Source: Agapetus fuscipes
Taxonomy: Eukaryota; Arthropoda; Insecta; Trichoptera; Glossosomatidae
Assembly: GCA_951799405.1 (NCBI GenBank)
Contig: OX637332.1
Coordinates: 16,621,001 to 16,685,000, forward strand
Direction: 5' to 3'
Length of the DNA stretch: 64,000 nucleotides
The notes under the pieces were generated by a model. The model was given only the letters and a program-made list of their open reading frames with translations, did not search any database and was not told where the DNA came from. Of the stretch, positions 35,001 to 45,799 are shown piece after piece (positions within the stretch are counted from its first letter, which is position 1; each line of letters starts with the position of its first letter). The position numbers and the translations under genes are program-made.

Positions 35001-35655
35001 TTATCTGCATGACGTACTTACCGACGCGCATATTATGCCGTTCAGAATGCCAATTTCCAACTTTCAATCACTCTACCAATCGACCGGTTTGTTTGCAATT
35101 TTAAAAATTGACAAATATGCATCTCTGGCTTGACTTTATCGGAATGGAGTGTCGTCTGGAAAATTTCCGGCTCGGAAACGTCTGAACGTTAGCGTAGTAT
35201 ATAACAATCCTTCAAAACATTCTCTTTTTCATTCAACTTTCATCACAATTATTTTATTGCTCTGTATTCATCTGTTTTTCAGAAAAACGATGAAAATTGC
35301 ACGTTTTATAATTTTGAGTTGAGACAGGTTCTAAAATTTTAACAGAAATTCAAGCGCCGCGGCGGTCTTCGTTGTCTATCAGACCGCGCGCCGCGGTGAT
35401 TTGATAACTCGCCTTGAGGATGCTTTCTGCTCGTGAAAGCGAAACGTCGGCAAATGTAAGAGCTGCAAATAGAACATAGTCAAACCCGAAAGAACACAAA
35501 AACGATTTGATTAATAAGTATTTTCTTTATTTCTATGCCATTCTCTGTGATTCTATGTATCAATCTCATTTTCGTGCAATCCTAGATTGCTGCCTTTCCT
35601 ACTATGTAAATTTACTGCTAATTAGATGAGGTCAAAATTATCAGCTGTCATCTAA
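35001..35655 (+). other. Intronic; dispersed gaggatgc...gaaacg motif
   Basis: 35350-35470 is GC-rich (gccgcggcggtcttcg, gcgcgccgcggtg), followed by ttgaggatgctttctgctcg and gaaacgtcggcaaatg. The latter recurs at 38205-38290 and 38930-39010, so it is a dispersed repeat of unknown class. Confidence 0.4.
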
Positions 35656-35659
35656 TGCT

Positions 35660-35940
35660 TTGAGCGGTCCGTAGTCCAGTGGTAACACTTCGGACTCGTA
35701 AATGAAAAGTTGTGGGTTCGAATGCCGGCGGAGCACAAAAAAGATACCATTTATATTTTCAAATTTGCTCTTCGCTGGGTTGAAAAATTCATAAACCTTT
35801 ACCAAAGACCGGTCACTGAAAGGTCCATCCAACCTTACAGAAACTGGGTCTTGCTTGAGAATTGGCGGTTTCTACAGCGATGACCAAGCTCGCAGAGGGC
35901 TATTGAGGTGTGATACACACAAAAACAGCGCTCACCAAAG
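35660..35940 (+). mobile_element. SINE S2, near full length
   Basis: tRNA-like head with A-box-like tagtccagtggtaac and B-box-like gggttcgaatgcc, then the S2 body (ttcgctgggttgaaaaattc, gaccggtcactgaaaggtcc, gatgaccaagctcgcagagg). It shows that a complete S2 lacks the 5S-like leader of the 15925 copy. Confidence 0.85.
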
Positions 35941-36540
35941 CTCAGCCTATTTTTTTTTAATTAGAGCTCAGGTAGTAACGGCTCCTGGGATGGCCGGGCA
36001 CAACCGATCCAGGTGTTTTGTCTGTACCAATTGCATACGCATTAATTAATCAGTAAGCAGTACGGATGCAGGAACGGCATGCGTAGTTGAATAGACTTAT
36101 TGATTGAACGCTTCCAGTTGCAAAAACAAAAACAAAGACGTCAGACAGGCAACATCGCAACGCTCACAAATGCTTTGGAAATTTGCATTGACAATTTCAA
36201 AAGAGCATAATAAAGTGAGTTGCTGTAATACTAAATCTTATATTACTCGTCATTTTAAAGCTACAAAATAAATGTTAAAATCTTGTAACGACGCACTTAA
36301 ATTAGAAATAAATATTTATCTCATACATTTTTTTTTATATTCAAGAGGTTGGGTGGAATTTGTAAATAAGTCATAATTAGAAAACAGAATAAAATGACGG
36401 AAAAGGGGCACGTCCCCTGATGACATTGGATACAACAAGGCGTGAGGCTTCACAATGGTTCGTAAAATGTTTTTTTTAGTTGTAAACAGAATCAAATTTA
36501 TTTTGCACTCAAATACTCTTTTTATTGAACTTGAATGTAT
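35941..36540 (+). other. Intronic, nothing recognised
   Basis: No supported feature. Confidence 0.35.
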
Positions 36541-36790
36541 TCCTTGACTTATAGGTTGGTATGAGGCTGACCACCCATACTGTAAAAAATGGTTCACTTT
36601 GCCAATGTCACCCCTGTTTCAGGGAAGGTCGGCAAAAGTTGTGGGGCTTATGTTCATTTGAGGTTTGGATTTTATTTGTAAGTACACATTCAGCATTTGT
36701 AAGCGCGAACTACACTTGTTGGTTTGTGGGCATACATCTGAGAGCTTTTTAAATGAATATATCCTTGCAACTTAGATTATAGATTATAGA
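36541..36790 (+). mobile_element. LINE-A 3' end copy
   Basis: A clean copy, close in sequence to those at 28716 and 29852 (shared ggattttatttgtaagtaca, ggcatacatctgagagcttt), suggesting the same young subfamily. Confidence 0.9.
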
Positions 36791-37199
36791 ATGTATGATG
36801 GTTTATGTAAAATAAAATGAGCAAAAAATAAAACTCTCTTCTTGCGTATTCTCTATCAATCAAAAAGATTTGATGACCATAGTGTTGAATGCGTTTTTAA
36901 TAAAAACAAATCACTTCTCTTTCAAAATCCAGTTTCGTAACATTTTCATCATGAAATATGATTGACAGAAGTATGTAAAAAATAGTTTTTATTTTATGCT
37001 GCTTTTTACATTGCATAAATATTGTTTGACATTCCCTTGTCTATATCGGCTGAAACATTAAATAAGAGTATTTGTTTTTCTGAAACTTTCGGAAAAGTTC
37101 CACAAGGAAAAAATTTTCGAATTCCTGAGAGACATTTTTGTCTTTTTTTCCACCGGATTTTCTTCTCGTTTCAATTTTAAGATGAAACAATATATTCTA

Positions 37200-37920
37200 G
37201 GTATTAAGTTGGTGAAGATGACCATTCATGCTCGAAGATTGTACCTATCGCTTATGTCAATACCATTCCTGTTTCAGAAAAATCAGGTTTATGGTAAAAT
37301 CAGGTCTGAGCTTTTCTTTTGTATGTACTTATTTAGCAGGTATGAAGATGACTATTCATACTTTAAAAAAATGTTCACTTTTCCCATTGTTCCGGAAAAC
37401 CAGGGTATTGTGAAATGAGGTTTGGCAAGTACACATGCAGTAATCGTGAACTTACCCGTGTTTTCTCATGGGCACATATATTAAATATTACGAATCTTAA
37501 AAGTTAACACATTGTTACGAATGTATAGGTTCATGCTTGCATGTTTTTGTGATTGTGTGCCTAAGCGCGTTTACTTGCTGTGTACGTATGTGTGTAGACG
37601 TGAGTGTTTGACACTTTGAACGGTTGATTCTTCTGGTAATCTTTGGCAATATCTATATTCTAGAGTCGTCTAGTCCGTTTAGGAACACGCGAGAACAGGC
37701 CTTGGTCACATATAAATAGGCTGCAGTTTTGTGAAGCAGGAAGAGATAGATTAACGCTCTAGCCGTGAAACCGACAAGATCAGAAGTTCCAGAGTGAACC
37801 GTATTATGTAAACTAATAGTTAAAAAAACATATTGTGAAATAAATATAGCCGCAATTTTCTTAAAAGTGAACTTGAGATAACATCATAGCAATATCTTTG
37901 CAACTTATATTATGAAAATA
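37200..37920 (+). mobile_element. Diverged LINE-A 3' end(s) with LTR insertion
   Basis: Two degenerate starts (37205 and 37335: gaagatgac.attcat) suggest overlapping copies. The sequence continues to gaatcttaaaagttaaca, then the solo LTR, then aatatctttgcaactta. It ends immediately upstream of Hyperkinetic exon 4. Confidence 0.7.
37513..37883 (+). mobile_element. Probable solo LTR (371 bp)
   Basis: Starts TGTTACGA and ends GATAACA, with a TATA-like tataaata at 37711-37718 and AATAAA at 37839-37844, all in the order expected for an LTR. It interrupts a LINE-A copy. Flanks are acat and tcat (3 of 4 identical). The roughly 5-bp inverted ends (TGTTA/TAACA) are typical of gypsy-like LTRs. No internal region is present. 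Confidence 0.7.
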
Positions 37921-37943
37921 TTCAATGGAAATTATTTTTCTAG

Positions 37944-38040
37944 GAACCAGAGCTGAGACCGAACTGGGAAAGATCTTGCAGAGGCGCAATGTGAAGAGAT
38001 CTAGTGTCATCATCACCACCAAAATATACTGGAGCACCAG
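37944..38040 (+). CDS. Hk: Hyperkinetic exon 4
   Basis: Reads TRAETELGKILQRRNVK then RSSVIITTKIYWSTR. The Lys in ITTKIYW is the conserved catalytic/cofactor-site lysine of the AKR fold. Acceptor tttttctag; donor AG|GTATTT; phases match exon 3 (through the GC donor) and exon 5. A LINE-A tail containing a solo LTR ends only about 30 bp upstream. Confidence 0.94.
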
Positions 38041-39039
38041 GTATTTATAACCTTACCTAATACTCCTCTAAAAACAATACCATCCACACAAGTGTCTAAT
38101 CAAACTGTAGGTCTACAACGGCGTACCTTCTGGTGATCAGCTCGGTAGATGCTCTTGAAATGTCGTCAAACAAAGCCTCAAAACACATGTTGACGAATAA
38201 TAATAATAATCAGCCTTGAAAATGCTTTCTGCTCGTGAAAAAAACGTCGGAAGATATAAAAGCTGGAAAAAAACATGGTCCAACTCGAACAAAAAAAAAC
38301 ATTTATCATTATAATGCCGACATTAAAAATGAAAGTTAAATACTTTTTTTGAATAATAATTATCATTTAAAAAAATATATTTCATCATAATTAATTTGTT
38401 TCTTACTCTAAATCTATCATACTAAGCATATTTCTTTGTTACCCGTATGTACAATTATTATGCGTAATAATTAACATAAAGCCCAAAATATAATGAAGCT
38501 ATAGTTTATTTTTTTTAGCTGTTTGTGAGCAAAATCATTTTTTTAAAACAAGAGAAAATGTGTTTTCATGGAAAACAAAATATGCATTGCGAGAGTTGCA
38601 AACATGAATAGCGTTTGCACTAATGATGCTCCTTTCATGCACAAAGCTTCAGTTATGCTTTAAAGCTTTTCTGATGTTTGAAAAAATGACCTGTGAATGA
38701 ATATTTTAATTTAATGCATTGCGGGAAAAAGCACCTTCGGGAACCTGAATGTTGAACATTGTGAACGAACCGGTAAAAAAATTGACTGAGACGATTTCTA
38801 TAGAGTAATGCGGTAACCAAAGAAAAAATAAGGAACATCAGTCAATAACTTTTTGAGCACACTTTTTTCGCAACAGATTTGGCACAAATAGTTGCCAAAA
38901 GAAAACGAAGGATAAAGGTCGTCGCTTTGACTTTGAAAATGTTCCCTGTTCAAGGGAATGAAACGTCAGCAGACAAAATTATTGCAAATAGAACATGGTC
39001 TAACCCGAGAAAAACTATATCATCAAATAGTTTAACTGT
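38041..39039 (+). other. Hyperkinetic intron 4, unassigned part
   Basis: Contains two copies of the dispersed tgctttctgctcg...aaacgtcgg motif (38205-38290; 38930-39010). Otherwise AT-rich. Confidence 0.4.
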
Positions 39040-39295
39040 TTAAAGCGTTGTCCCTAAAGGGGTCGTATTTAGTACCTATTTGGAACTGATACATTTTCAC
39101 AAGTAAGGCAGCCAGCCTTACGTCAACCACTTCACATGAAGTGGGGCTTCCTTGCTCCCTAGGAGGCATGTTTTCCTTCCTCTAAGGCTTTGATTTATGA
39201 GCTTGAAACAAACACCGAAACAGGAAATCATTTCTCACACACTCCTGGGACAGCATTGAACGCAACTATTCTACCAACTGACCTGTCGACCCTAT
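39040..39295 (-). mobile_element. SINE S1, degenerate
   Basis: Minus-strand S1 copy: 3' block cgttgtccctaaaggggtcg, body ccaaccacttcacatgaagtg.ggg, and head end ccaactgacctgtcgacc. It ends 65 bp before the exon 5 acceptor. Confidence 0.7.
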
Positions 39296-39360
39296 AACAA
39301 ATCGTATTTGTTTAGGATTTAAAAAAAACTGCAAAACTCACTAACTTTGATATTTTTAAG

Positions 39361-39488
39361 GTCGGATGAACGTGGCCTATCTAGAAAACACATCATCGAG
39401 AGTGTCAAGGCATCTCTTGAGCGGCTGCAAGTTGATTACATTGATATAATAATGCTGCACAAGGTTGATCACATGTGCCCCATGGAAG
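39361..39488 (+). CDS. Hk: Hyperkinetic exon 5
   Basis: Reads [20 protein letters not shown] then [19 protein letters not shown] and [13 protein letters not shown] is one of the most conserved Kv beta motifs. The position of the usual catalytic Asn (vertebrate FANRPD) is occupied by His (MLHKVD). Acceptor tatttttaag; strong donor G|GTAAGT. Confidence 0.95.
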
Positions 39489-41171
39489 GTAAGTTTATAA
39501 CATTCACCTTTTCTCGCGTTTAATTAATTAATTTTGGGAAAAAAACACAAAAAAAAACACCTTCATGTAAAGCCAGTCATAAAATTCCAAAAAAGATTTT
39601 TTGAAATTTGAAGAAGAAGTTGAAATTTTGTTAAGTTATTATTAAGAGGTCATAAGGATTTGTTATAGATAGTAGATTTTTTTATGTTTCTCAATAGTTT
39701 TTGTTCGCAAAGATTTCTCATCTATTTCTCAGCAGATAAACTGTAGGTATTTCTTTACAAATTACAGAAGTTTTGTACAATCTCTAAATTATTTTTTCCT
39801 CTGTTTTAGCCACTTCAACAAAAGACCATATATAAGCCTAAGGCGTATTTCCATATAATCTAAATCTAAGTTGCAAAGATATGTTACATTTAAGATTCAT
39901 ATTCATGCATTCCCATATGCTGACACGTTTGCGATTACACATGCCGCATGTGGACTTACAACATAACAGCCACAACGAAAACATGGAAAAGGAATTTTCT
40001 TTTTAAAAAAATGCATAACATTGTTATCTGTTTGTCAATTCAAGATACATTTTTTTCTGTAATTTCAATTAAAATGACGTTTTTAAAAGAAGAAAACTAT
40101 CATGGGGACAATGCATTACACAAAGTCAAACTTACGATGTATACATACTTCCATATATATATTTTATGAATAGCTATTACTGTATCGTACTTGGGAGCAG
40201 CTTTAGTTTCCCATACATGCCAGAAAATCAATATTCCATGATTTTTCCTGCGATTGAAAATTTCCTTTATAAATTATTAACATGCATAATTATAAGTGGT
40301 AACCAGCTTACGAATACCAATGTGTTTTTTATGAAGGGTGTTGTTGTATGAAACATATTTATTTTAATCCATTAAGAAGCTAGTTTTGAGTTGAAACCAC
40401 GTTTTTGAAAAGGAGAGTTTTTTTTCTGAACCAGAAGTAGCAGATTTTCAATTCTCAAGAAGACTTGGGCTAAGTAAAGTCTGAAATAAAAAATCAAATC
40501 AGACACCCTCATATTCAAACTGAAGTCATAACTTTCACTGTGTGAACCACCAAACCCTAACAAATATAAAATAAAATTATTTTATATAAAATATTATTGT
40601 GAAAATTAAACTACGTTAAAGAAAAAATAATTTTATTTTAAAAAAAATGAATTTTCACTGTGTGAACACACAAACCCTACAAAACCTAACAAATATATTT
40701 TTCATTTATTTTACGTATGGCTGGCAATATACGAAGTCATAATAATAAAAAAAATCGAGCAAACAGTCAACTGATCTATTGACCAGACTAAAGTCTTTGT
40801 TTAGAAAATGTGCCTCAGCCATCGATATAAATAATAAAAACTACCTCCATGGCCTCAGCTGATGGTTGCTTCTGCATTTGATTTGAATAACGGAACAATA
40901 TCATATGAACATGCAACCATGGAACAAAATTGCGTATGAGCTGCAGATAGAATGTACTTCTTGCTACGTTTGTCCCTAAAAGAGACCATTTACGCAGATA
41001 AATCTTTTTATTTTAACAGATAAGGGAGTCAGCCGTGCACCAACCATTTAACTTTAAGTGAGTGTTTCCCCTCTTAGTTGGGAGAAACTTCTCATTTCTA
41101 ATGAAAGCTGAGTACACCTTGCTTCATAACAAATAGTTTATCTTTCCTAATTATTGTGTTTGCTTTCGCAG
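39489..41171 (+). other. Hyperkinetic intron 5
   Basis: 39855-39985 is a truncated minus-strand LINE-A end (atctaaatctaagttgcaaa). 40490-40730 contains a direct duplication of tttcactgtgtgaac.cacaaaccctaac at about 40530 and 40650. 40965-41135 is a degenerate minus-strand S1 SINE without its head. The rest is unassigned. Confidence 0.5.
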
Positions 41172-41251
41172 AGGTTGTCAGAGCCATGAATCACGTCATC
41201 AACCAGGGATGGGCTATGTACTGGGGTACAGCACGTTGGGCGGCAGCAGAG
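41172..41251 (+). CDS. Hk: Hyperkinetic exon 6
   Basis: Reads [19 protein letters not shown] then TARWAAAE. It matches the conserved [13 protein letters not shown] strand and loop of Kv beta. The end is fixed by continuity with VMEAYSNC in exon 7. The resulting donor is GAG|GTCAAT, unusually weak, and a remnant of a LINE-A tail (aatctaagttgcaa) starts four bases into the intron. Confidence 0.92.
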
Positions 41252-41469
41252 GTCAATCTAAGTTGCAATTTATACATTAGACTTTGATTTTTTTTTTTTT
41301 TTTTTTGGTGCACAACAGGTTGCCCTAATTACAGTGCACCCTCACAGCCATCAACAAGCTGGGAGGAACTCTTTTACCATACTTTTGAAGGTGTCTACAT
41401 TATATTGAAATATATCTATTTTTGACTCATTAATGAGTTTGACACTCCGAGTTAAAGGATGCTGTGCCA

Positions 41470-41965
41470 AGACATTGATGTACGGAAGTGAAGCATGGAG
41501 AGTGAGTGACAGTGAATTGAGTAAAGTATGTACGTGGAAATGAAGCATTTGAGAAGCATGACAGGAAAAATTCTGAAGGATAGAGTTAGGAATGAATGGG
41601 TAAATAAAGAATGTAAGTTGAAAGAGGATGTGAAAGTTAAGACACAAAAGAATGTGATGAGATAGTTTGGGCATGTAGAAATAATGAATGATGATAGACT
41701 GACAAATTACAAATACAGGGGAAGTGTAAGAGGAAAAAGAGGCCAGGGACAACCGAAAAAAAAAATGGAGTGATCAGATTGAGGAGATTGTGAAAGAATG
41801 GGATATCCAAAGTGAAGTAAAAGAAGAAAATGTATGAAAAAGGTGATTTGATATGAATGAATTGAAAGAGGTATGTAAGGATAGGAAGAAATGGAGGCAT
41901 CTCTGCAGAGGCTCTGGCCACCCCTATCGGAACGGTGACAGAGAGAGTTACAGAAAGCTTCAAAT
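41470..41965 (+). mobile_element. LINE family B fragment, plus strand
   Basis: Decayed ORF with several frame changes and stops: YGSEAWR-like start at 41482, then MKHLRSMTGKI, NEWVNKECKLKEDVKVK, and the end GSGHPYRNGDRES. It lies in Hyperkinetic intron 6, sense orientation. Confidence 0.75.
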
Positions 41966-42060
41966 CAACATCACTTGAAGAAAGTTTACTACAAATATTT
42001 GTTTGTAAAATATTTACAAACTTAACACCTATGATTCTTGATTCATTTTTCTGATTTCAG

Positions 42061-42193
42061 GTGATGGAGGCTTACAGCAACTGTCGACAATTCAATTGTG
42101 TGACTCCAATTCTTGAACAAACGGAATACCACATGTTCTGTAGGGAAAAATCTGAGCTTTACATGCCAGAGTTGTATAATAAAATTGGAGTCG
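42061..42193 (+). CDS. Hk: Hyperkinetic exon 7
   Basis: Reads [20 protein letters not shown] then [18 protein letters not shown] and [17 protein letters not shown] is a Kv beta signature that lines the cofactor pocket. Acceptor tgatttcag, donor G|GTAAAT, phase 0 in and phase 1 out. It is followed within about 60 bp by a tail-to-tail pair of LINE-A 3' ends. Confidence 0.95.
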
Positions 42194-42249
42194 GTAAATG
42201 TTTGACTATTATATTCAGTATTTTTCAATCATTTATAGTTTTTTGTGCT

Positions 42250-42785
42250 CCTTAACTGATAGGTTGTTATGAGGCTGACCCCCTGTGCTGTAAAAATTGG
42301 TTCATTTATGCCAAAGCCACCCCGGTTTCAGGGAAAGGCAGCAGGAGTTGCAAGGTTTATGTTCATGTGAGGTTTTGTTTATTTGAATTCACACATGCAG
42401 AATGTGTAGGGGTGAACCTACATGTGCCTGTCTATGGGCATGCATTCAATATGAGCCTTAATTGTTAACATATCTTTGCAGCTTAGATTATAGATATCAA
42501 AATTATTTCTGAAATCAAAGTCTAATCTAATCTAATCTAATCTAAGCTGCAAAGATATATATCATTTAAGTTTTATATTAAATGCATTCCCACAAGCAGA
42601 TATGTATAATTTCGCGCTACACATGCCGCATGTGGACCTACAATATAAAAACCCAATCTCAAATGAACATAAGCCTTGCAACTCTTGCCGTCCTTCCCTG
42701 AAACAGAGGTGACATTGGCAAAGTGAACCAATTTTTACATTATGGGTGGTCAGCCGCATAACAACCTATAAGTCAAGGAACATAC
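42250..42785. repeat. Tail-to-tail inverted pair of LINE-A 3' ends
   Basis: A plus-strand copy (42250-42495) and a minus-strand copy (42524-42785) meet at their tails with about 28 bp between them, giving a potential hairpin of about 240 bp per arm with moderate mismatch. It starts 57 bp after exon 7. Confidence 0.85.
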
Positions 42786-43605
42786 ATGACAAATTACATT
42801 TTTTAAAAACAATAAATCACAATATATACATGGACATAAAAACTAAATCATAAAACCAATTTTACTTTAACAAACCTCAGCCGCCAACATCACAGATCAA
42901 CCGCCATTTCTTTCTATCCTTACATACTTCTTTCATTTCCTCCAGAGTCATAACCTTCTTCATACAAGCTCTTCTTTTATTATGACTCTGGATATTCCAT
43001 TCATTCGCAATTTCGGATATTTGGTCCATCCATACCTTTCTCGGTCTTCCTCTACCACGACATCCATCTATTCTACCAACATATACTTTCTTCGTCAGTC
43101 TTTCCTCATTCATTCTCTCCATATGCCCAAACCATCTTAACAAACTTCTTTTAATCTTCACTTTCACACTTTCTCTTGCACCACATTCTTCTCTTACAAA
43201 ATCATTCCTCACCTTGTCACTCCGTTTTTTCCCAATCATACTTCTTAGAAAGTCCATTTCAACAGTATGGACTTTACTAATTTCACTTTCATTCACCGTC
43301 CAGGCCTCGCTTCCATATATCAAGGTGGGTAAAAGTATGCCACTGCGTACCGCCAATCGAGCATTTTTTGATATGTTTTGATTTTTGGCGATACAAGTTG
43401 TGGCACCCAGTACACACCTGCCCTTCATTACTTTTCTTTCAAATTCACCGGTCATTCTTCCATCTTTTTCAAACTTACTTCCCAGGTATACAAACTCATT
43501 TACGACATCAACATTCATTCCATTAATTTTAAATTCATAATTCATACTTTCATCATCTCTTTCAAAAATCAATACTTTCGTCTTACTTGCATTTAACTTC
43601 AGATG
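42524..43605 (-). mobile_element. LINE-A copy with 231-codon RT C-terminal ORF
   Basis: Longest LINE-A copy. The ORF at 42877-43572 begins in the segment FKINGMNVDVVNEFVYLGSK (the region after the RT palm) and includes EAWTVNESEISKV, LLRWFGHMERMNEERLTKKV and GRGRPRKVWMDQISEI, ending KKWRLICDVGG. The roughly 90 bp of 3' UTR then enters the repeat with (TCTAA)n at the far end. It ends 60 bp before exon 8. Confidence 0.9.
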
Positions 43606-43666
43606 GTTACCAGATTATTTAGCCAGATAAAGTCATTTAAAAAAATATCTTTTTTTGTTTCCATAG

Positions 43667-43806
43667 GTCTAATGGTATGGTCTGCCATTACTACCGGTAA
43701 AGGCTTGTCTCGTGATGATGTTCCCAGTATCTTTGCTAGGTCAAGATTTAACCGGAAGTACAGTTCTTTCAGCTGGGCTGAAGACGAAACTCAGGGAGGA
43801 GGAGAG
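43667..43806 (+). CDS. Hk: Hyperkinetic exon 8
   Basis: Reads GLMVWSAITTGKGLSRDDVP then SIFARSRFNRKYSSFSWAED and ETQGGGE. It contains the GLMVWS strand and the variable loop that is longer in insect Hyperkinetic than in vertebrate Kv beta. Acceptor tttccatag, donor GAG|GTAAAT. The LINE-A RT fragment lies just upstream in the intron. Confidence 0.93.
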
Positions 43807-44774
43807 GTAAATAAATATTGTCTTTCTTCTTGATAAACTGTTATATCATATTCAACATTTAGGAAATACTTATGTGTAGATGTGTAAAGAAATGCGCGTC
43901 AGCTGCTTGAAAAATTATTGAAATAATGTAGGATATTTTCTTCCTTAGTTTGTCTCCAAGGCCTCTTCCAACCTTCTCAGAGATTGTTATAAGGGCTTTC
44001 AGTCTTAATAGATGTACACTACACAAATTATTTTTTCTTACATTTATAACATGAAAAATGACATTGAAAAACAGCAGTTATCTTTTTTATATCTATTAAG
44101 ATGAAAGATCAGAAAATTAATTTCTCAACAATCAATTTAATCTCATTGAAATGCGCAAAGAATAACTCTTTCCAGTTTTCTTATTTGAGGGATTTAGAAC
44201 CCAAATAAAAAATGTATTGTATCAAGATCTTTCTATGTGGCTCTTGGTATGCAATTTTTAAATTAAGTTGCTTGCGATTCATACAGATCATACATAAAAT
44301 AATTACAGTACACACTTATGATACATTAACTTTTTAGTACACATCTAAGTAATATATGTAATTCTCTTTCAATTTTCCAATATTCTTAAGAAAACATTTA
44401 GCAAAGCGATCTTGTTTTTTCAATACTTTTACATTGTTATTTAAAGTCAATTGTGGGCACAAGTTTCATTTATTCTAGTTCAACTCTGAATTTAATTGAG
44501 AAAGAAAAATCATAAATTTGCTGAATATATTTGATAATCATAAATCTGGCTACGAAACTTGGTACATTATTTTTCTCAATAAAATTCAGATTTAATGAGT
44601 AACATCTTGATTTACGACTAACTTTGAAAAACACTGCTAGTTGCTTGCGGTAAAACCAGCGCGTAAAATAGTTAATAATTTCCTTATTTGTGGGTTATTT
44701 TATAATGTAGGTACTTGAACTTAAGCTTACTTCCTTCTGTTTCAATAATCTGCAATTCTTTTATATTCTTTCAG
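43807..44774 (+). other. Hyperkinetic intron 8
   Basis: AT-rich; no repeat or ORF recognised. Confidence 0.4.
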
Positions 44775-44868
44775 GCTTATGCTACTGGTGCTAGGGAGCG
44801 TGGGGCAGACGATACTAGAAGACATGCTGATAAACTAAGAGAAATCACAGAACTGGCGGCTTCCCTAA
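44775..44868 (+). CDS. Hk: Hyperkinetic exon 9
   Basis: Reads AYATGARERGADDTRRHAD then KLREITELAASL. The open frame continues past the exon, but the internal donor CTAA|GTAACA at 44869 is the one that matches the phase of exon 10 and yields the expected helix (ELAASL then NCTVSQLAVAW). The next GT, at CATAA|GTACAT, breaks phase. Confidence 0.9.
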
Positions 44869-45296
44869 GTAACAAAATCAAATTACCACATAAGTACATA
44901 TATGTTATGTTTGAAAAAAACCCGGTTTTCCTTCAATTCTAATCCTGTTACAAACTAACCCATTGTAGAGCAAGGAAAACTGCTTACTTTTCAGATATAT
45001 TAACATTTTGTAGTTAAAATAAGTACGCACTTACAAATGCTGCATGTGTTCAATTTGGAAAAGAACAAAAAAAAATCTTTAGGCTTCAGAAAAAAGTGGA
45101 ATGAACTTTTGAAATAAAAAACATGTATTAAAATCGTAATTTTCTATCTAAAGTACCGTAAACTATTGACTCTATATAACAAGAACAATGAAACATAAAA
45201 TATTTTATATTGGGATGAGACTACGGTACAGAGTTTTGTCCTATTAGAGTATTATAAAAATAAAGGGATGAAGTGATTTGCATGCGTTATTTTCAG
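44869..45296 (+). other. Hyperkinetic intron 9
   Basis: AT-rich; a short LINE-A-like cttacaaatgctgcatgtg stretch near 45030. Confidence 0.4.
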
Positions 45297-45412
45297 ATTG
45301 CACTGTGTCTCAACTGGCTGTAGCATGGTGCCTAAAAAATGAATCTGTCCATTGCCTTCTTTTGGGAGCAGTCACTGTGGAACAGTTGTATGAAAATATA
45401 CACTCATTGCAA
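45297..45412 (+). CDS. Hk: Hyperkinetic exon 10
   Basis: Reads CTVSQLAVAWCLKNESVHC then LLLGAVTVEQLYENIHSLQ. It contains the QLAVAWCL and LLLGA motifs of the barrel's last strands, near the NADP adenine site in Kv beta. Acceptor ttattttcag, donor CAA|GTAAGT, phase 1 in and 0 out. Confidence 0.95.
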
Positions 45413-45799
45413 GTAAGTTGTAACCAAAATCTAAAAAAAAGGAATCCAAGTATACTTTAATATACAACATTAGTTGCCTACTGCCCCTGTATACAATTAG
45501 AATACATTTTTTTACAATTTGGGAAATTACCCAGTGCAAAAATATGCTTGACATAGCACAAGTACGAATGATATATGACCTAACAATGCTACATGTATGA
45601 ATCTGAAACGTTAGATTCGTTCTTGTATCTAAAATAGACAATTAGATGCCTATGATTCACTTTCAGCATTATGTGATCTAGCAACTATGGCATCCTCTTT
45701 TCCTGGAGGCCAAAAATCATTGGATGAACCAACCCATAGTACCTACCCATGGTCAACGGCATAGTAAGGCCATGGAAAACCAGTTCATTTCTATAATCT

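Noticed and set aside
35405..39010. Hammerhead ribozyme suggested by gaggatgc...cgaaacgtc motifs
   Set aside because: The obligatory CTGATGA core is not present in any of the three copies, so the catalytic fold cannot form.
44869..44942. Extension of Hyperkinetic exon 9 to the end of its open frame
   Set aside because: The extension breaks phase with exon 10 and disrupts the conserved helix; the internal GTAACA donor fits both.
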